The notes under the pieces: generated by a model
The model's input: only the letters and a program-made list of their open reading frames with translations
What the model was told of the DNA's origin: nothing
Databases searched by the model: none
From: Magicicada septendecula
Taxonomy: Eukaryota > Arthropoda > Insecta > Hemiptera > Cicadidae
Direction of reading: 5' to 3'
Length of the DNA stretch: 64,000 bases
NCBI GenBank assembly: GCA_034769895.1
Contig: CM068373.1
Location: 21,743,967 to 21,807,966, forward strand
In this document: positions 23,481 through 36,454 of the stretch, piece by piece
Position numbering within the stretch: the stretch's first letter is position 1
Layout of the letters: each line of letters starts with the position of its first letter
Translations under genes and position numbers: made by a program

Positions 23481-23790
23481 TTAACATTGAAAATGTTTAT
23501 AAGGACGTGTCGCACATTTGAAAACGACCGCTGGTGCGTGATCGAAAATGGGAACCGGTGAGTTTCCATAGAAACTACTTCTTTGTTGTCAATAACGTAG
23601 TACACATATAAAACTTCGCTTATGGATGCGACTACATTTAACTTATAATCTGTACATTGGTAAATGAAGAATGAATTCATTGATTGGTGAAAGAAGAATG
23701 AATTCACTGATTGGTGAATGAACACAAATATTGTTACAACACAAATAAGCCACCCCAATGCCAGGGATAAAAAGATGATTCTGAATATAA

Positions 23791-24242
23791 AAGACTAGAA
23801 AAATTATAAAATGTTTTAATAAATACGGAGTAGATATAGCTATTAAAAAATGTGAAACGGTATTTGATAAGATAAAGAATAAGAATATAGAAAAAATTCC
23901 AGTATTACAGAAAAGCGGAATTTATAAATTAAAATGTAAAACTGCAACAAAGTGTACCTAGGTGAGACAGGACGAAAATTCAGGTTGCCTGACCACAAAC
24001 GTGGAGAAGGTAATAGAACAACCAATTCGTTATATGCAAGACATTTCATAGAAGACAACCATAAGTTTGTTAATCCTTTGGAAGAATACGAATTTGTAAA
24101 AGTAGTAAATAACACAGTTGAAAGGAAGCTTAGAGAGGAGTTAGAAATATTGAAAGAAAGAGAAAAAGGGTCAGACAATTTAATTAATATTAAAATTAAA
24201 TTTGATAATGAAGAAATATTTTATAACATAATTAAGAAGTAA
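23791..24242 (+). pseudogene. Penelope-like GIY-YIG (family 3), copy 2, frameshifted
   Basis: Starts abruptly at the sequence equivalent to 17733. Reads SGIYKLKC, loses one base in the CxxC segment (ctgcaac after aaa), then continues YLGETGRKF. About 6 bp are missing before RLPDHKRGEGN; the end is FYNIIKK. Nearly identical to copy 1 through the 3' UTR, so both are recent, but this copy is more truncated. Confidence 0.82.
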
Positions 24243-24364
24243 ATGATAGAGGACAGATAGATAAGATTAAGAATTATATAGCATAGTACTAATTGGATGT
24301 TTTAAAATAAGGGTGTGTGACTGACCAACGTGTGTGGAGAGGAAGAGGGTAAGTTTAAAAGGAT

Positions 24365-24504
<140 letters not shown>

Positions 24505-24662
24505 CACTGAAACACAAGGAATTTGCTAGAAAAATATGTAACTGTACAGATGGTGGGACAGGGTTTAGGGGGTGGGGAAGGGACATTAATTTATAGCTTG
24601 TTGTGTGTGAGTAGGGTGGGGTGAGAGGGGTGAAGGGTTTGTTTTTACATAATTTCTGTCTG

Positions 24663-24708
24663 TTCCGATCTGACGATGAGCTGTGAAGCTTGAAAGCGCT
24701 AATCGGGA
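24663..24708 (+). ncRNA. Hammerhead ribozyme, PLE family 3, copy 2
   Basis: uuccgau-CUGACGA-u-gagcu-gug-aagcu-u-GAAAGCGCUA-aucggga. Core complete; stem I pairs 6 of 7. The uninterrupted PLE terminus follows to ~24786 (cactaacacaaatttcttcattaaa). Confidence 0.72.
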
Positions 24709-24789
24709 TAATTTTTATATAGTGATGTGCAACAGTGATCATTCTGCTTGTGATTTCAACCACTAACACAAATTTCTTCATTAAATGAA

Positions 24790-27060
24790 TATAAAAGAAT
24801 AATTCATATAAAATAAAATGTTTAATATAAAGAAAATAAAAAGACAATGTCACGACAAACGACGACATGACCTAACCCAAGTGATTGAACCAACCAATAT
24901 AAGGAAACAAAAGAAGAAGGGAACAAACCAATACAAACGAGAACAAAACCAAATAAGAAACTGATTAACCAAACCGAATGGAAGAAGGGGAAAAACCGAA
25001 ACCAAGCAAAAATGAAACCAATTGAAGGAATTGAATGACTCAATGCCAAATATTAAAATGAATCCAAAGGAGAAGATGGAAAAACAAGATAGAAAGAAAA
25101 TACACCGAAGGTGAAGAAGGAGGAAAATGAAAAGAAACAAACCTAAGATGAAGGGAAATAAATAAAAAGGAAACCCTATGATAAGACACAAACAAGTAAT
25201 GAAGAAGAAAAGCAGGAGAAATGATACACTCAATGTAAGGTTGAAACAGAAACCAATAAATAACTTAAGAAATAAATAAATATTATTATCAATTAAAGGA
25301 TAATAAAGTAAATGACAATTGAAAGAAACCCAATGAAAGAATGTTAAATATAAAAGCAAACTAACCCACATATTACAGTTAGAAGTAATGTTAAAATCAA
25401 TAGACACATAAAATTGTTAATATTGTTAATGATATTTGTAATGAAAGAGATAGTACGGTAGTGAGAAAGTAATAATAGGGATGACCCATTTAGAAACACT
25501 TAAAAACAAAAACATTTTAGAAGTGCAAAAGTGGAAGTGTAAGAATCCCAAAATAAAGTGATATAGGAAAAAAATTAAATAAATTATAATCAACAATAAA
25601 TAATTTAGAAGTGAAGGTGATGATTAAGTAAGAATAATGTATAACAAAGAATGTTTGTATAGTGAAAAACAGTGAAGGATAAAAGCATAAACACATAGTA
25701 AATCAATAAGAAACACTGAAAGGTTAACAGTGAAATATATTAGTAAATAAGAAAGTTGTTAAGAATAAGATTAAGTGTAAACAGTTAATTAATGTATAAT
25801 AAACACTGAAAAGTGATGAAGACAGTATTAATTAAGAAAGAACATTATTGTTAACTTTAATTGAATGCAGTTATAATTAAAAGGGAGAATCCCATGAAAG
25901 AAAAAATAGATAGTGTTAGCGTCGAGAGAAAGTAAAGAGTATTTAAAAAGTTAAGAAGTTAAAACAAATAAATAAATACCCCATGTTACAAGGGATCATT
26001 ATTAAAGTAAATTCAAAAAAAGTGATGTTGTTTATCACCCAAAAAATAATATAAAATGAAATGAACTGTAAACAAATGTTATCAAATAATTATTAAATAA
26101 TTGTTTATGAATAGGATATGGCTGGAAGAATTATACAGACCATAGGCCTAGATGTTGTATTTTATGTGAACAAAAGTAGTAAATAATGGCCACATTGTTC
26201 TTATTGGCAAATTAAATGAGTAGGAAAGTAAAGAAATGTAAACGAGAAAACCAGATAGTAAATAATTAGCAATTCATGATGTATAAAATAATATTAACAT
26301 AATCATAACACTACAACAGAGCCAAAACACATCAATAAATAACACAAACAAATATAATAACAAAGCTAAGCTCATTAAGCTAAAAAGAGACATAATTTGT
26401 ACGAAATAAGTAAATACAAATAATGGCTACTTAGGCCGATGAAAATGCCTAACTGTCAAGAACAAACAACTACAAATTTTAATAAGTTAACAAAGAAATT
26501 AGCAAATCCGAGGCGAATAACTAACCAAGAATAAATTGTAAATCATTTTTAAATCAAAATATTATAATAAGTATTCAAATTGTAAAAAAAAATGTAATTA
26601 GTAAGTATTAAAATAATTGTAAAATCATAAAACATGAAATAACCCAAACTTGTGGGGTATCAAATTAATCTATGAAAGGAAATACAAATAACAGTCATAA
26701 TAGATAATAATTAGGAGGGAAGATAGAGGAATAAAAGCAATCAGAAGATATACAAGGATTTTGAAAAGAATTCAAATTTTGATAACAATGAATTATGTCA
26801 ATCTAACCCAATCAAATTTAATTGGTAACCATAGCAACTGCTGTTAGGGACGGAATTACGGTTGAATATCGTTACTCGTAAAGCGTCACTCGAGCAGAAC
26901 AGAAGCCGAATTTTGAAAGACCAATTTTTCATAAAAAAATGTAAAATTAATAAACAAAATTCAAAACGATGATCGAATAAGAAGCAGACGAACAACTGGA
27001 ACTCTCGACTGATGCCAACGACCAAAATACCAGGAAATTAAAGGAAAATATGATCAAACC
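24790..27060 (+). other. Strongly A-rich strand, no gene
   Basis: For more than 2 kb the plus strand is dominated by A and G over T and C; several 60-base lines have only 4-8 T. No coding motif is found on either strand. The minus-strand open frames (e.g. 24850-25407) are Phe/Leu/Ile-rich by-products of this composition. It could be non-coding sequence of an LTR element whose end lies at ~27893. Confidence 0.6.
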
Positions 27061-27896
27061 TAATATGAAAAGGATGCCAGACCTACTTAAGTCCCAAGAG
27101 TAACGAAAACAGAAAACGTATGCAGCCCAATCCTCTTCCAACTCAATGTTTGATAACACCAAGTCATCTGATGTGTTAATTATCCTTAATTACCCTATTT
27201 CCAAAAATTAAACTCATTTTAAATATTTCTAAAAGTAATAAACTCTCACTGTCAACCGAATGTTCTCTTTCAAAGATTAATTAAGAAAAATAACACACTG
27301 AAAATTTGTTAAATAATACATAACCTGTTGTGTGAATACGAACTTTATAAACACATTTAACGACACTACAGAACAGATTGTAACCACACACCTTATTAAT
27401 TAAGTACACATAAAGTAAGGTAATGTACTTTTTACTGTAATCATAGGAATTATTTGTCTTGTAATAAAAAAAATCCCGATTTGGAACGAGTATATTGTAA
27501 AATAACCAAAACTGCAGCCATGCTGACGTGAATACCTCGTTACCAAAATCGATTCGTCATCCTGAGAAATAATTGTTTCATGTAAAAAGTCGGTGCAAAT
27601 TTATTAATCAACCAATATAATTTAATTGTCAAACTGAAAATTTATTTATCAACCATTAAAATAACTAGTACAGGGAGTAACCATTGTTATTATTTCATAG
27701 GGAGTGTATCATATAATTTGTGTTTGTTAGCGAATTAGCTTTGACGGTACAGCGCTCACGTTGCAAATCGACACACTACTTGATCGAGTCAGCCGTCTAA
27801 CCAAGGCGGGAAGTATTCGAATGCTCCGGCCGTCACAACTGTGAACTTAGTTAAACCATATTATCTAAGAATTTTAATTGTTTTTAATAAACAATT
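27061..27896 (+). other. Possible LTR 3' part, ending aataaaca at 27893
   Basis: Less skewed sequence running to ttttaataaaca (CA end), directly followed by a primer-binding-like site. The start of such an LTR was not found, and no second LTR is seen. Confidence 0.35.
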
Positions 27897-27911
27897 TGGC
27901 GCCACCCGGGA
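27897..27911 (+). promoter_or_regulatory. Retroelement primer-binding-site candidate
   Basis: TGGCGCCACCCGGGA begins 3 nt after a CA end. A TGG start (complement of tRNA CCA) just past an LTR is the normal layout for Gypsy/Pao-type elements. I cannot name the tRNA. No gag or pol follows before the mariner at 28.2 kb. Confidence 0.4.
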
Positions 27912-28179
27912 ATCACAAATCCCTATTTACTAACAGGTAAGGTTACTGCTGCGTTATACTGGTAATTACAACATCGCTTCGGACATCGTTAGCGCAAGAA
28001 TAGATGTAACGATCCCAGTGCGACACGAACGCACTCACACGTACAACACTTGTACACATTTTTCAGAAGACGACAACAACGTCCTTTCGTTACAATATAT
28101 ATATTTTTTAGATTTATTGAAACATTTTCAATTCCCTTCTCTGTGCATTGCATTTGTGCAATGCCTGTAAATTATTCTT
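27912..28179. other. No gene recognised
   Basis: Intervening sequence with a weak PLE-end-like gaagacgac...cgtcctttcg at ~28065-28091, too degenerate to call. Confidence 0.4.
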
Positions 28180-29275
28180 CTATGTCTTGAAATAATCTCC
28201 CTTTTAATTGATTTTTTATCTTAGGGAAGAGGAAAAGTCACAGGCAGCCATATCTGGTGAATATGGAGGATGCTGAAGATGTGAAATGTTGTGTTTAGCA
28301 AGAAAATGCTGAACAGCATGTTACATGTAGGCGGGTCGTGTTGAAAGCACTCTGATGCAACTGTCACTTTTTTCGTCGAACTGAATCCCTCAATCGCCTC
28401 AATACAGAAATTTAGTAGACCTGGTTTACTGTTTGCTACGGTGGAGCTAATTCACGATGAACAATCCCCTTGTGATCAAAGAAACCTGTGAGCATGGCCT
28501 TGACTTTGCTTCGGCTCTGTTTTGCATATTTTAGTCTTGGAGAATTTGGCGGCTTCCACACTAAAGACTGGGCCTTAGTTTCTAGATCGTATCCATAAAC
28601 CAATGATTCATCACCCGTTATGATTGATCTAATGAGGTTCTCATCGTTTTTAGCACATTCAAGCCGGTCTTGAGCGACTGACACCCGGGCATCTTTTTGG
28701 TCAGCTGTGAGCACTTTTGGTACAAACTTTGCAGAAACACGTCTCATTCCCAACTCATCAGTAAGAATGGACTGAACTAATCCGAAACTAATATATAAAT
28801 CATTTTCTAGCTCACGAATGGTGATTCGGCGGATTTATCACACAGGAGCACGCACAAGTTCAACGTTGTGGTCAGTCTTGCTGGTTAAAGACCTTCCTGA
28901 ACGTTCGTCACTCTCAACACTTTCACGCCCATCTTTAAAACGCTCGAACCACTCATAAACTTGTGTACGACTCATACAATCTTTTCCATAAACTTTTCAA
29001 ATGTATCTTTAGATGTTTCACCAACTTTCTGACAAAATCTGATACAAATTTTCTGATCAATTTCTTCTGACACGGTAAATGCGCCAAATGAGATTAACAC
29101 ACAACATAACAATGGGCGTTTGTAAACAAACCAGATCAGCTGTTATTATAAAACTTATACTAAGTAATTATTGTACTGCAAAGTAAACGTATGTGTCGCT
29201 TTTTTGGAGCCAAGTCAGAAAACTTGGCATTGCCAGTATCAGTCCTGATACTTTTTTTATCACAGTTCGTAAGTG
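28180..29275 (-). pseudogene. Mariner transposase relic
   Basis: The minus strand keeps QKVGE/FGKDCMSRTQVYEWFERF-like pieces (29040-28950), then an open stretch 28753-28436: LGMRRVSAKFVPKVLT, ENLIRSIITGDESLVYGYD (first catalytic Asp), KAMLTGFFDHKGIVHRELAPP. Later fragments include the SILHIHQIWLPVTFP-like end. Multiple frameshifts. The 5' terminus (minus strand) is near 29275, with ctgtgataaaaaaagtatca, resembling the end at 23303. The 3' end is not resolved. Confidence 0.8.
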
Positions 29276-30889
29276 AATATATTTACGAAGGGCTGGCTAG
29301 CCGCGCAGCATAAACCATTATATTTAGTTAGGGCTTTATGAATCGTTGACAATAAAGTTAAGGATAGATAAGGGGAACATTTCCTGGCAAAAGACCATAC
29401 ATTTCTCTACCTATCAATCATGTCCACTTTCGGCCATACATAAACACGTGTCTCTCTAGCTCATAGATGTCAATTCTAATTAGTTGCTACTTTTCTTTTT
29501 AGTTCTTGAAATTAAAACTTAAGCTTTATTAATAATCTCTATTTCCATACTATTATTCTGTAAATAAAAATCAATTTAAGACGTCATAAATTTTTACAAT
29601 TATAACTTGTCAACATTTTTGCAGTTTAAATATTCGAATAAAATTAGGATTTAAAACGTTATCCTGTATGATTGGAAACAATCATAAGTAAGTTTAGAAT
29701 TTTTTCAGTAACAGTTTTCAGCTTTTACGTTTCATATATAAAATGTTTACAGTAACATTTTATGTACCTATACACTGATCACAATTTGTGTTATACACGT
29801 GTTAAAGTTATAATAATGACTTGTGACATTTAATCGGGCTCCATGTATAATAGTGGAATTATAATATAATTTTATAAGGAATATTAGTTGTTTTATTTAA
29901 AAAAGTGTTAGCTCCGTAAAATTTAGACAGTACTGTAGATTGAAATTATAATTTAACAAACGTCCTTCCTTGAAAATACTAACAAAAATATTTGATGTGG
30001 TTGAAAATCAAAACAAGCAGACACGGAACCACAGGGATTTGACATATTTTAATTAGTTATACCTATATTAATTTTGTTCATCCATATTATCATATTTTAC
30101 TACACAGAGCTGCTGGCAACCAGCCTATGGGCTGTCAACCTAGAAGAGAGACTACACCGTAAAGCAAATAATTTTAGAATGGAATTTTAATCACAAAATA
30201 TTTTAATCTGTTGTAAGCTATAATAATCAACTTTGCTTCTACGCAAGTGACATTGCCGTTACTTGAGCCGTTATCCCACAACACGTTTTGCGTAACAAGA
30301 AGGAGTACGTGAGATACAAAAGACGTGCTTCAAATACTAAAGCAACAGACGCCTACGTGAATTTAAAGTGAGATAAGCTGGAATGTGATTAAACATTTTT
30401 CTGTTTTATGTAACTTAATATCTTTTGGAAAAAAATATTACCATTTTCAGAATATAAAAATATATGGGACGGGTATATTTTTGTTAACTATAAAATATAT
30501 CAACTAGTAGTTTTTGAATAACAAATTCTAAATTTATTAGCTCAAAGCTTATAGCTTGTATTAAGTGCGCAAGCAAGTTTTGTTTCTCGTAGCCTTAGAA
30601 GAGGAAAATATAGTATAATACACTACATTATCAGGCAAATAATTTTTGTTGTATAAGTTTACAGTCTTAAGTATTAAGTATAAGTCTGGCTAGTCATTAG
30701 CGTAAGGAGTAGAATTAACGAATTGGCTTACAAGAATTAAATTATACAGTAATTAATTATAAAACACTAATAGGAAACAATGATTATAACAAAGTTACAT
30801 TGTGGTCAAAAAGCTGTGCCGATATGACAAACTATTTAACATTTGCAGAGAAAACAAAGGTATACAATAATGTATAATTGCTCACGTTA
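29276..30889. other. AT-rich, no gene recognised
   Basis: 1.6 kb without a domain, terminus, RNA gene or conspicuous repeat. Confidence 0.5.
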
Positions 30890-31570
30890 TATATCAAGAC
30901 ATAAATTAGCAGAAAAGCAGCAGAATACCGTTATACAATTATATAATGTGCATACCCAACACTTTTCTGACGAAATAACGCTACCTGTTATCAGATATGT
31001 TGGGCAAACGTCTATATGAAATTTTACGAGAAACAACGCAAAATAATTCAATGGACAATTATGACCAGCGGACATTGTACGAAATTGGTTGTACTCGATT
31101 AGGCCATTCATGTATAATGGTATATATACTAGTGGCTTGTAAGTTACATTAGAGAGAACATTAAAGAATCGACAAATTAAAGAATTAACAAGAATCCTCT
31201 AGTACGTTCCAGAAACGCTTGTAAATTAAATAACCACTTATGCTAGCTTCTCGTTATTATTATTTTTTCGTATTGAAGACAAAAATAGTCAGGCAAATCA
31301 AGCTGTTAGACGTGTAATTTTACAACGCATTAAACTGTTGTAATTTGTGCAGGTGGTACTCGCAAACTAACGCAGATTAATTCGACGCGGAATTATGACC
31401 TGCGTACAATCTATGAAGTTGCTAGTACATGATTAGGCTATTTAAGTAGAGTGTAATATATACTGATTTCTTGTCAGTTATCCATTACAGTAAAAAGCAC
31501 ATTAAAGAAGCAATAAACATGTTATTAACAAGAATCCTCATGTACGTTTCAGAATGCGCCTGTAAATTAA

Positions 31571-32101
31571 CCCTTAACTGTCCCGCGTGTCCATATGGAC
31601 ACTCATGTAGGGTACATTTTGAGACGGCGAGAACATTTTTGTGGGTATTATTTTTAGGGTGACACGCCTGAGAATACTCCTACAACAATAGATTTCTATA
31701 TACAGAAGTTAATAAACATGTTGCTATTTGTATTTTTCTGTTTGCATACGCATTTGTTTCAAGAAGTTAGAATTCTGTGAAAACTATAGACATAGACCAA
31801 GTTCAAGTACATTATTTTCTTTATAAAACTTATGTAAACCCCCATAGGTCTTCGTAACTATTAAAAACAATGTAGTCTAGTACGCAAAGAGGTTACAGGT
31901 TTATCTAAAACATTTACTAGTTTTATAGATGTGTCAATGTTAGTGTGTCCATATGGACACGCTAAGCAGTTATGATATATTTTTCTGTATTTATTACTAT
32001 GAATAAAAACGAACATATGATGAATGTAGTATTTCAAGAATAATAAAGTAATAATCTGTATACGTCTGTAAATTTTATTATTTTAACAGGAGTTTCAATT
32101 T

Positions 32102-32181
<80 letters not shown>

Positions 32182-33036
32182 TCCTTGAATTTGGGTGAGC
32201 CAATTTGTAATGTGGAAAGATACTCCCAAAAAGAAAAAAAGTTTATCCATGTACAATGACTACATATCATTAGAGAGCATAATTGTTCCATTGGGGGAGT
32301 GGACAGATTACACGAAAATGTGACTATGTTTCGGATCTACATAAGAAATTAGAAGTGATACTGGGCTCTGGTGTCATGACAACTTGATGTGTCCACCCAT
32401 AATGCCTGGTTGAGTGCTCGTATTTTTGGGAATAAAGTGACACAACTGTAGTTTTGGGCGTGAAGTAGTTGAAGTGTATCTCACTAGATACAGCCACCCA
32501 CCTAAAGTAGAAGGAAGGCCAGAAATATCTCTTTCTTCACAAATTTCTTCAAGAGTGTCAGATTCCATACATTTCGATTCGTGTAACCATTTGACACAAA
32601 AAATTGATAAAAAAAGATGTGCTTGAGATGGCTGGAAAAAGAAAACATCTGCAGTGCGAACCCAATGTCGAAAGTGTAATGTGGGGCTGTGAGTCGAGTG
32701 TTTTGAGGACAAAGTAACAAAAATGTATAATTTATGATAAACACTTTCTTTTATGTTTTAATTAACTTTTATATGAAATTTTATAAGCAGAGATTCAATT
32801 TAAATAATTTATTTCATTTTTTGACTTGTATACAAAATTTAATTTATTTTGCACACATAACATATGCATAACATATGGACAGCCCAGAGTGTCCATATGG
32901 ACACGGCTTATCACTAATAATCTGATAAGGTTATATAACTAAAAATAAATTTTATGTTATTTTTTCATCAATGTAAAACAATTTCAAAGAAGCAAAATCC
33001 AAAATTCAGTAAAAAATAAACTTAGGCAGTCAGGGG
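31571..33036. mobile_element. piggyBac-like element with TTAA duplication
   Basis: Flanked by TTAA (31567-31570 and 33037-33040). Ends are cccttaactg... and ...gcagtcagggg, i.e. CCC...GGG as in piggyBac. Removing the element and one TTAA gives tgtaaattaaataa, exactly as in the uninterrupted unit 1 at ~31222-31235. The palindrome gtgtccatatggacac occurs at ~31588, ~31945 and ~32888, and probably contributes subterminal recognition sites. 1466 bp is too short for an intact transposase; the minus-strand frame at 32374-32712 may be a remnant, but I cannot confirm it. Confidence 0.85.
32103..32180 (+). repeat. (TAA)n microsatellite
   Basis: About 78 bp of taa repeats with one interruption, inside the piggyBac element. 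Confidence 0.95.
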
Positions 33037-33178
33037 TTAAATAAATAATTATGGCACTTTTCCTGATTGTAATTATTTATCTGTATAAAAGTTTTAAAAG
33101 CAAGTCGACAAGAAATGCTGAGCCAAGGAGTAAATTGTGTTATTGCAGGTGCAGGTGGTATTAGATTTTTTTTCTATT

Positions 33179-33290
33179 GACATCGGCCATCTCTGGAGAA
33201 TTTCAATTTTTTATTCCTTGTTCTTTTATTTTTCTTCGATATTATTTCATCTTTTCACTATATCTCTACTTCCTCTCTTCAGTTGCATTC
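33179..33290 (-). mobile_element. LINE tail fragment
   Basis: tcggccatct...aatttcaattttttactcttt matches 1560-1680 and 54205-54330 (the GHLYRMDDNR LINE tail). Very short. Confidence 0.5.
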
Positions 33291-33604
33291 AATTAGATGT
33301 TTTATTTATTTATGAAATTTATAATTTCGGTCTAGTATTTTATGAAAATAGTGGCTGTTGTTTTGAGTAATACTAGTAAAAATTGGCGTCTACTTTGAAA
33401 ATTAGTGGTTGACTGGTTTGATTACTATGACTGTGACTCTATTCCTTAATACCAGTAAATTTCGTTTGCACGACTGAAGAACGTTATCCGATAAACGTGC
33501 ACCCAACTTTTATAACCTTCTACGAATAATTTTTATAAAACCGTGAATCATACACATTATAAAAGATTGCAAATGTATAATTAAATTATAAAAATTACTT
33601 ATAA

Positions 33605-34360
33605 TTACTTATATTGAACACAGGCACAAATTCAATATATACAGAAAACCGACTACAACTGAGACACTAATATACAACTCCTCCAATCACCCAATACAAC
33701 ACAAACTAGCTGCCTTCAGAACTATGATACATAGACTTAACAACAGCCCACTAGATAAAAAAGACTACAAAGACGAACTAAACACGATAAAATATCTAGC
33801 AGAAACCGACGGATACTACAGAAGAAAAGTCAATAAACTTCTACAAAATACACAAAACTAACAACAGACAACGACAGAAAACAAGAAATTCATAACACTA
33901 ACATACATCAAGAACCAAACTGAAAAAATAGCCCAAAATTCAAAAAAGCAGGATACAGAATGGCGTACAAAACTACTAACAAAACAGAACACACACTATC
34001 AAAACACACACACACACAAAGCACAAAACAAATTCGATCTACCTAGTGTTTACAAACTAAATTGCTCAGATTGCAACAAATTCTACATAGCCCAGACAGG
34101 ACGTAGCTTCAAATAAAGATGCATTGAACACATTAAAGCACTACATTCCGCTACAGAATCCACCTTTGCAAACCACCTCATTGAAGCAAACCACACGTAC
34201 AAAAAACATCGACAATAACATGGACCTTCTACACGTACACACAAAAGGCCGAAATTTAGACACTCTAGAACAATTGAAAATATACAAACATACAAAAACG
34301 GATAAAAACGACACCCTGAACGAACAGACACGATTCAAATCACACGCATTATTCGAACAT
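33605..34360 (+). pseudogene. Penelope-like RT end + GIY-YIG (family 5)
   Basis: HKFNIYRKPTTTETLIYNSSNHP, AAFRTMIHRLNNSPLDKKDYKDELNTIKYLAE, then SVYKLNCSDCNKFYIAQTGRSF (YIG changed to YIA), a stop, RCIEHIKALHSATESTFANHL, and a frame change before HTKGRNLDTLEQLKIYKH and NEQTRFKSHALFEHI. At least three lesions. RT motifs B and YVDD are absent. Confidence 0.82.
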
Positions 34361-34368
34361 ATCACACT

Positions 34369-34544
<176 letters not shown>

Positions 34545-34604
34545 CATCGATCTTCCAAAAGTCGATACAGTCGCCATCAACAAGACGGACAGTGCGCGTA
34601 ACGG

Positions 34605-34650
34605 CAGCCTCTGAAGAAGCTTTTAAACGCGAAAACCGGTTAAGGCTATA
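34605..34650 (+). ncRNA. Hammerhead-like motif, PLE family 5
   Basis: agccu-CUGAAGA-agcuuuuaaacgc-GAAAAC-cggUU-a-aggcu. CUGANGA is kept and stem I pairs AGCCU/AGGCU. Stem II is mostly lost (agcuu versus cgc) and GAAA is followed by an extra A, so activity is doubtful. Confidence 0.5.
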
Positions 34651-34659
34651 AGGTAAACT

Positions 34660-35899
34660 TTTACGTTTTTACATATAAAAAACTTTGTGTTCCGTGTCGG
34701 TAGCAAATTAATTATATTTATAAAAATTAATTAAATATTTATAAAAATATAAGGTTTTTTTCTTTAATGAGTGTTTTATATTTACTTAAATTAATGTTAC
34801 TTGTTTAGTGTACGTATCTTAGTGGAATATGTTTTCATACGACCCAGTAGACATCTCCAATGAGCACTTCTGAAAATGGTTTTATATTGCAGGCTGAGGA
34901 AACGTAACACACGGAGTATGATTGGAAATGTGCTTTACTTTTACTCATAAGCTACGCCAAGCAAAATGTAGATCATAACGTACGTAGCTTTTTTCCTCTG
35001 TCTGTAACTGCATATGAACTTTCATATTTGTGTACTGCAGTATATCCTCCCACGCATGACCACATACGAAATATGTAAGATCAGACTCTACTCTGAACTG
35101 TGGTCCCTCAACTACTGCACTCGTTTTCTAAAATAAGAGATTTTTTACTATTTTTTATTATAATTCGTTTTTATCTTGAAGTTTAGAATTTAAATGTTTC
35201 GGTGACAATTTTTGTGCCTGCAGTTAGGAACGTGTAATCACGTTTGACCATGACGTGGATCTGAATTGTCAATACAGAGTGTTAATGGAAATGGTGGCAA
35301 TACCGATTCTCAGTAGCACGAAACAGTGGGAATACTTTCAGGATACGCCCGTCACTTGGCAAAAAGTTAAAAGGCTATCTAAACACAGATCTGTTAACGC
35401 TTTGTTTTCGAGTTATAACCTTTAAAATATTCAGAAAAAATTTCAAATTAAAAGCGTGAATTGGAATGTAAGTTGTAACGGGTATACTAATTTATGACAA
35501 AATTGATTATTTAAAAGTTTTAAGTAACAGGAATTTAGAGAAAAGAATCAGAAAAATCTGGAATTTAATTTCTCAAAACAATTTTTTTCCCTAAAGTTTA
35601 GTATTGAATAACTGTAAAAATTGACGATAAATAACAGAATTCGCTCGTAAAAAATAACAAAATTAATTTTCCATTGTATTTTCTTAAATAAATTGAACGG
35701 AACAAGTCTATGTCAGAAAAAATTAATTTGTATTTGAAAACTTACAATTTTTTTAATTATACGTATGAACTACACAATACATAGAAAATTTATCCAAACA
35801 GATTTTGCAAAAAAAGTACATGAGAAACAAAATTAATAGCTCAAAATAAATAAAATAAATAATTTTTTCAAAAAATAGGCTCTTACGTTAAAATTTAGG
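34660..35899. other. No gene recognised
   Basis: AT-rich. A faint LINE-like EMVAIPIL (~35290) is too weak to call. Confidence 0.45.
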
Positions 35900-36410
35900 C
35901 TAAATCCCTTCGAGAGCATGATCTGTAAACCCTGTATTGGCTGTATTAGTTAAAATCGTTTTCTTGTGTTTAGAAATGCGATGTTTCAGAGCACGGCCAC
36001 ATTGTCCGATATAAATAACATCACATTCTGCACAGTGGCGTTTATAAACGCCATTTTTCTCTAGTATGTTTGATTTTTCTTTACTTTTTTACTCTTAATG
36101 AAAAAAGCATTTCGTTTATTTACTGATACCATGTTAAGACAATGCTTTTTTAACCTATTATTAATCATTTCTGTTATAAACGGAATGTAATTTGTTACAG
36201 GACATTTTTTGTTACCATTATCCGGCTCTATGGAATAAAATTCTTTTAAAATAATTTTCTTCTGTGTTTTTTTAATTAAAGTCTATTATTCTTTTGTCAT
36301 AACCGTTAATTTCTGTCCGAGTTTTTATAATATCAACTTCTTTATTAAAATTGTCTTTGGTTAAAGGAATTATGATAGATAAAGGAAATACTTTAGTTTT
36401 TTAAACATTT
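35900..36410 (-). pseudogene. Penelope-like GIY-YIG relic (family 2)
   Basis: The minus strand reads GVYKRHCAECDVIYIGQCGRAL and KHRISKHKK, then TNTANTGF, matching the 7954-10136 element at protein and nucleotide level. Upstream homology (ttgttaccattatccgg..., then the linker and the INNxG region) extends to ~36410, where it is truncated. Small indels break the frame. Confidence 0.82.
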
Positions 36411-36454
36411 GGAAATTTATTTTATATTTATGGATATATTAAAACCGGTGTTCT

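Larger units (their letters stand above)
30890..33157 (+). repeat. Tandem pair of a ~440-bp unit, second unit split by piggyBac
   Basis: Unit 1 (~30890-31345) and unit 2 (~31346-31570 plus 33041-33157) share atattatgacc.gcg, ttaggc.att.a, tatatact, cattaaagaa, ttaacaagaatcctc, tacgtt.cagaa.cgc.tgtaaattaa and tgcaggtggta in order. Diverged ~20-25% by eye. Could be two LTRs of a small element or an old tandem duplication. Confidence 0.7.

Noticed and set aside
24850-25407. 185-codon hydrophobic minus-strand frame resembling a multi-pass membrane protein
   Set aside because: Produced by the A/G-rich plus strand (T/C-rich complement encodes Phe, Leu, Ser, Ile). No domain, no start context, no conserved motif.
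27500-28100. Complete LTR retrotransposon
   Set aside because: Only one LTR-like end and a primer-site candidate; no gag, protease, RT or second LTR, so only a tentative site is listed.
32374-32712. 112-codon minus-strand frame inside the piggyBac element as an intact transposase part
   Set aside because: I could not find the piggyBac catalytic Asp pattern or the C-terminal Cys-rich motif; only a faint GIMGG match, not enough for a call.
35280-35360. EMVAIPIL...QW peptide similar to LINE MAVPxLLYGSExW
   Set aside because: Too short and missing the YGSExW core; could be chance.
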